NCBI GenBank assembly: GCA_910586425.1
Contig: CAJUHL010000098.1
Coordinates: 1 to 5,543 of the forward strand
From: an uncultured Bacilli bacterium
GTDB lineage: Bacteria > Bacillota_I > Bacilli_A > RF39 > UBA660
Direction of reading: 5' to 3'
Length of the DNA stretch: 5,543 nucleotides
In this document: positions 4,175 to 5,543 of the stretch, piece after piece
Position numbering within the stretch: position 1 is the first letter of the stretch
Layout of the letters: every line of letters starts with the position of its first letter
Notes under the pieces: model-generated
The model's database searches: none
The model's input: only the letters and a program-made list of their open reading frames with translations
What the model was told of the DNA's origin: nothing
Translations under genes and position numbers: made by a program

Positions 4175-4201
4175 CAGTGTTTTAAGCACACTGTATTTTT
4201 T
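4175..4201 (+). terminator. Intrinsic terminator after the tRNA unit
   Basis: A perfect 6-bp stem, CAGTGT (4175-4180) with ACACTG (4188-4193), closes a 7-base loop and is followed by TA and six T (4196-4201). It begins seven bases after the CAU tRNA and ends the RNA unit. Confidence 0.8.
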
Positions 4202-4243
4202 ATACCTATTTTTAGGGAATTTATTAGGAAAGGATGGAAAAAG

Positions 4244-4387
4244 ATGGATTACATAATTAGAAATCATAAAGGTGTACACATACGATTAAATTCAAATGGT
4301 GCTCCTGTAACATGCGCAGAGCATGAAAAAACATTATTTGAGTATTCAAAAGCTATCATTACTTGCAATGATGATTTATTCATATAA
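4244..4387 (+). CDS. Short hypothetical protein, 47 aa, possibly a frameshifted N-terminus
   Basis: ATG 4244 follows AGGAAAGGA (4226-4234) with 9 nt spacing, the best ribosome site in this stretch. The product begins MDYIIRNHKGVHIRLNSNGA and continues PVTCAEHEKTLFEYSKA. That reads like the conserved N-terminus of small phage or element proteins of unknown function, in which a beta-hairpin (HKGVHIRLNSNGAPVTC) precedes a helix. The last ten residues (IITCNDDLFI) look unlike coding sequence, and the frame stops at TAA 4385. A second frame (4323-4517) overlaps it by 65 nt and lacks a ribosome site of its own. A one-base indel after residue 37 may have split a longer gene, or there may be two overlapping genes. 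Confidence 0.6.
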   Translation: MDYIIRNHKGVHIRLNSNGAPVTCAEHEKTLFEYSKAIITCNDDLFI

Positions 4388-4517
4388 AGAGGATAAAGAT
4401 TTGGATAAATGGATGGCAGATTACGCAAGTAAAAACAATACATATTTTGTGGATCAAAAAAGAAATTTCTTACATATGAAAAACGACTTTGAAGAATATC
4501 TTAAAAAATGTGCATAG
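4323..4517 (+). CDS. Hypothetical 64-aa reading frame overlapping the previous one
   Basis: No family is recognised. From about residue 20 the sequence looks like real protein (YKEDKDLDKWMADYASKNNT, then VDQKRNFLHMKNDFEEYLKK): charged, helical and soluble. The ATG at 4323 is preceded by GCGCAGAGC, a poor ribosome site, and the later ATGs at 4368 and 4371 are no better. Translation therefore probably depends on ribosomes coming from the 4244 frame, by coupling or by a +1 shift, or the two frames are one gene broken by an indel. It ends 12 nt before the ParB-like gene, whose ribosome site follows the stop at once. Confidence 0.5.
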   Translation: MKKHYLSIQKLSLLAMMIYSYKEDKDLDKWMADYASKNNTYFVDQKRNFLHMKNDFEEYLKKCA

Positions 4518-4529
4518 GAGGATTGCTAT

Positions 4530-5006
4530 ATGAAACATATGAGATTGGAAAATATTAAGATTAGAGATTCTTATGCGAATTCTATTCCGACAGAATATAA
4601 AATGAATGTATGTCGGCAATATTGGAACAAAACGCATAAGCAGGATCGTTACATAGTAGTTGATCATAATAATTATTTGCTGGACGGTTATATTCAGTAT
4701 CTTGTGCTTAAAGAGAACAATATTAATGTAGCAGAAGTAAAGATTTCTAATAAAAAGAGAAAGAGATGGTCAAGAAAAAATAGACAAACAAAAAAGCAAA
4801 GATTGAATAAGGTAAATTATCGTGAGTGTAACACTACTTATATTTATGGTGTACATCCAAATTCAAATAGTACAAAGGAAAGAGTTTGGAGAGTTCCTAA
4901 TTCTTGGTGGAATGGATGGGCAGAAAACTTGAATATTGGCGATATGCTTTTGGTTAAAAAAAATATGGACTTGCACCAATTAAAATTACTAAGATTGAAA
5001 GATTGA
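4530..5006 (+). CDS. ParB/sulfiredoxin-like nuclease-fold protein, 158 aa as read (about 175 aa with -1 shift)
   Basis: ATG 4530 lies 8 nt after a consensus AGGAGG (4516-4521). Residues 4-72 carry the ParB-N/sulfiredoxin-like pattern: MRLENIKI, then SIPTEYKMNVCRQYW, then RYIVVDHNNYLLDGYIQYLVLKENNI, where VD...LLDGY..YL is the conserved core strand-turn-helix. In such folds the DGY/H block forms the ligand pocket. Family members bind DNA, act as nucleases, or, in ParB, bind CTP. Residues 75-92 are a strongly basic linker (KKRKRW..RK). Residues 102-145 (TTYIYGVHPNSNSTKERVWRVP.., then NIGDMLLVKK) look like a small beta-barrel. After eight A at 4956-4963 the zero frame gives only 13 more residues of poor quality, whereas the -1 frame continues well to 5056. 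The substrate and role are unknown. It resembles ParB-like proteins of Firmicute phages and elements. Confidence 0.75.
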   Translation: MKHMRLENIKIRDSYANSIPTEYKMNVCRQYWNKTHKQDRYIVVDHNNYLLDGYIQYLVLKENNINVAEVKISNKKRKRWSRKNRQTKKQRLNKVNYRECNTTYIYGVHPNSNSTKERVWRVPNSWWNGWAENLNIGDMLLVKKNMDLHQLKLLRLKD

Positions 5007-5056
5007 ATGAATGTCCAGTTGATACGCCTGTTAAGACAGTTGTAAGAAAAATTTAG
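4958..5056 (+). other. -1 frame extension of the ParB-like gene after the A AAA AAT slip site
   Basis: In the zero frame codons 143-145 are AAA AAA AAT. Shifting -1 on A AAA AAT (4958-4964), or adding one A to the run, leads into 30 more codons ending at TAG 5054-5056. They begin YGLAPIKITKIERLNECPVD and end in VVRKI. This reads as a natural continuation of the C-terminal beta domain (a GD..LV.TKYG.AP..V..I pattern). The zero frame instead ends in DLHQLKLLRLKD. Programmed frameshifting, transcriptional slippage on A8, a real deletion, or a sequence error would all look the same here. No clear stimulatory hairpin is visible downstream. Confidence 0.7.
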
Positions 5057-5120
5057 CGTGAGTGAGTTTGTGTAAATTTTGCATGAATATTAAAAGCCGC
5101 ATTTCAAGCGCATTTGCAAT

Positions 5121-5170
5121 CAATATATAGTAGAAAATAGAAACGATAAATGCAATATATAGTGTAGAAA
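5121..5170. repeat. Short direct repeat upstream of the radical SAM gene
   Basis: CAATATATAGTAGAAA (5121-5136) recurs as CAATATATAGTGTAGAAA (5153-5170), 32 bases on and differing by a 2-base insertion. The 134 bases from 5057 to 5190 otherwise hold no gene. The repeat could be a regulator site or a chance feature of AT-rich sequence. No -35/-10 pair of good quality is visible. Confidence 0.4.
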
Positions 5171-5190
5171 GGAAAAGAAAAATTAATATT

Positions 5191-5502
5191 TTGAGAAATA
5201 TAGAAGTACCAACAGGTAACATTATGATCGTTGAGGGAGAAAAGGGGAAATTGGAAGTTTTGTCTCTTGGTGATTATGGTAGGACAGAAAATGTTAAAGC
5301 TCAATTTCTTGGTTTGAATCGAGATATTGATGGAGTTTCAAATGGAGTATGTATGCCACTTGAAGAAAAGTGGGTTATAACTTTATCTACCCAATATGGA
5401 TGTAACAGTGCGTGTAAATTTTGTGATGTTCCGAAAGTTGGGAAAGGGGTTAATGCTACATACAATGATATGAAGGGACAAGTTGAAGTTCGGATGTATT
5501 GA
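5191..5502 (+). pseudogene. RlmN/Cfr-like radical SAM protein, N-terminal part, frame broken
   Basis: Residues 63-98 (VITLSTQYGCNSACKFCDVP, then KVGKGVNATYNDMKGQ) align by eye with the RlmN pattern SSQ.GC...C.FC....G..RN.T..EI..QV. The CxxxCxxC cysteines at 71, 75 and 78 would hold the 4Fe-4S cluster that cleaves S-adenosylmethionine. RlmN/Cfr enzymes methylate adenosine in rRNA or tRNA. The specific target here is unknown. Residues 1-60 (IEVPTGNIMIVEGEKGKLE..LSLGDYG) are not like housekeeping RlmN and suggest a separate element-borne subfamily. The start is uncertain: TTG 5191 is poorly placed relative to AAAGGA (5168-5173), ATT 5182 is better spaced, and ATG 5224 is internal. The frame stops at 5502, far short of about 350 aa, while another frame continues the motif, so the gene looks frameshifted. 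Confidence 0.7.
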
Positions 5503-5543
5503 GGACAATTCATCCTGTGAGCAACGATGACGGTAAGCTGGCT
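5487..5543 (+). other. Continuation of the radical SAM gene in another frame (runs off the window)
   Basis: This frame is closed by TGA at 5484-5486, open from 5487 to the end of the window, and reads VLRTIHPVSNDDGKLA. In this enzyme family the QV after the cluster motif is followed by a helix of the type ALxTIHPEV, so this fits as the next segment after MKGQVEV. One extra base between 5487 and 5502 would join the two frames. No slippery heptamer is present there, so an indel is likelier than programmed shifting. Confidence 0.5.

Larger units (their letters stand above)
3550..4201 (+). ncRNA. Candidate SOS-inducible noncoding transcript containing two tRNAs
   Basis: From the predicted start near 3550 to the terminator at 4201 is about 650 nt with no convincing coding frame. 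It holds, in order: a large hairpin (3578-3622), a small hairpin (3633-3648), about 90 unstructured-looking bases, tRNA-Gln (3742-3813), a spacer with several hairpins (3814-4094), a CAU tRNA (4095-4168) and an intrinsic terminator. It may simply be a tRNA operon with spacers. Phage-borne GOLLD and ROOL RNAs are large, highly structured, found near tRNA genes, and GOLLD is reported to rise on prophage induction. The context is similar, but I cannot match their conserved structures from memory. That the unit is one transcript is inferred from the single promoter and terminator found. Confidence 0.45.

Noticed and set aside
4470..4667. Minus-strand open frame of 65 codons
   Set aside because: It lies antisense to the ParB-like gene with its strong AGGAGG start. 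The Ile/Phe-rich product is an antisense artefact, not a believable membrane protein.
5031..5304. Two overlapping minus-strand open frames rich in Phe/Leu/Ile
   Set aside because: They are antisense to the ParB-like tail and the radical SAM gene. The apparent hydrophobic helices come from A-rich plus-strand sequence, and no ribosome site precedes either.
5301..5513. Minus-strand open frame of 70 codons
   Set aside because: It is antisense to the radical SAM cluster motif on the plus strand, which is clearly the coding frame.
1..5543. CRISPR array, insertion sequence, rRNA or replication origin
   Set aside because: No regularly spaced repeats, transposase motifs with terminal inverted repeats, rRNA-like sequence or iteron series were found on reading both strands.

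Overview
The window reads as AT-rich accessory DNA from a Gram-positive Firmicute, most likely a Clostridia/Lachnospiraceae-type host. The reasons are low GC, strong GGAGG-type ribosome sites, consensus TTGACA/TATAAT promoters, and a GAAC-N4-GTTC LexA (DinR) box. Very short, mostly unrecognised genes, two toxin-antitoxin-type loci, phage-like tRNA genes and ParB-like and radical-SAM genes point to a prophage, large plasmid or integrative element. No replication, capsid or integrase gene is visible, so the element type stays open.

Region 1 (1-1430): the 3' end of an upstream reading frame, then four small tandem plus-strand genes (124, 140, 70 and 88 aa) of unknown function, each with its own ribosome site. 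Region 2 (1476-2202): a self-contained toxin-antitoxin cassette. A perfect 12-bp inverted repeat surrounds the -35 box of a strong promoter. Behind it come an antitoxin joining a Phd/YefM-like N-terminus to a HicB-like C-terminus, an overlapping HicA-like toxin, and a terminator. Region 3 (2203-2448): AT-rich and without genes.

Region 4 (2449-3486): a small XRE-type regulator on the minus strand diverges from a MazF/PemK-type endoribonuclease gene that is translationally coupled to an 89-aa unknown gene. The shared intergenic region carries mirror-image promoters and mirror-image palindromes, so one regulator probably controls both sides. Region 5 (3487-4201): 700 bases without a convincing protein gene. 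It begins with a consensus promoter whose spacer contains a perfect Gram-positive LexA box, with a second box 34 bp upstream. Then come a large hairpin, tRNA-Gln(UUG), a 281-nt spacer with further hairpins, a CAU tRNA and an intrinsic terminator. This looks like a DNA-damage-inducible RNA-only transcription unit and is the most interesting item here.

Region 6 (4202-5543): two short overlapping reading frames, a ParB/sulfiredoxin-like protein whose conserved-looking C-terminus lies in the -1 frame after a run of eight A, and the start of an RlmN/Cfr-like radical SAM protein whose frame breaks soon after its CxxxCxxC motif. These frame breaks within 1.3 kb suggest gene decay, sequence error at indels, or (for the A8 run) programmed or transcriptional slippage.

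Functional labels rest on reading motifs by eye. No database search was possible.
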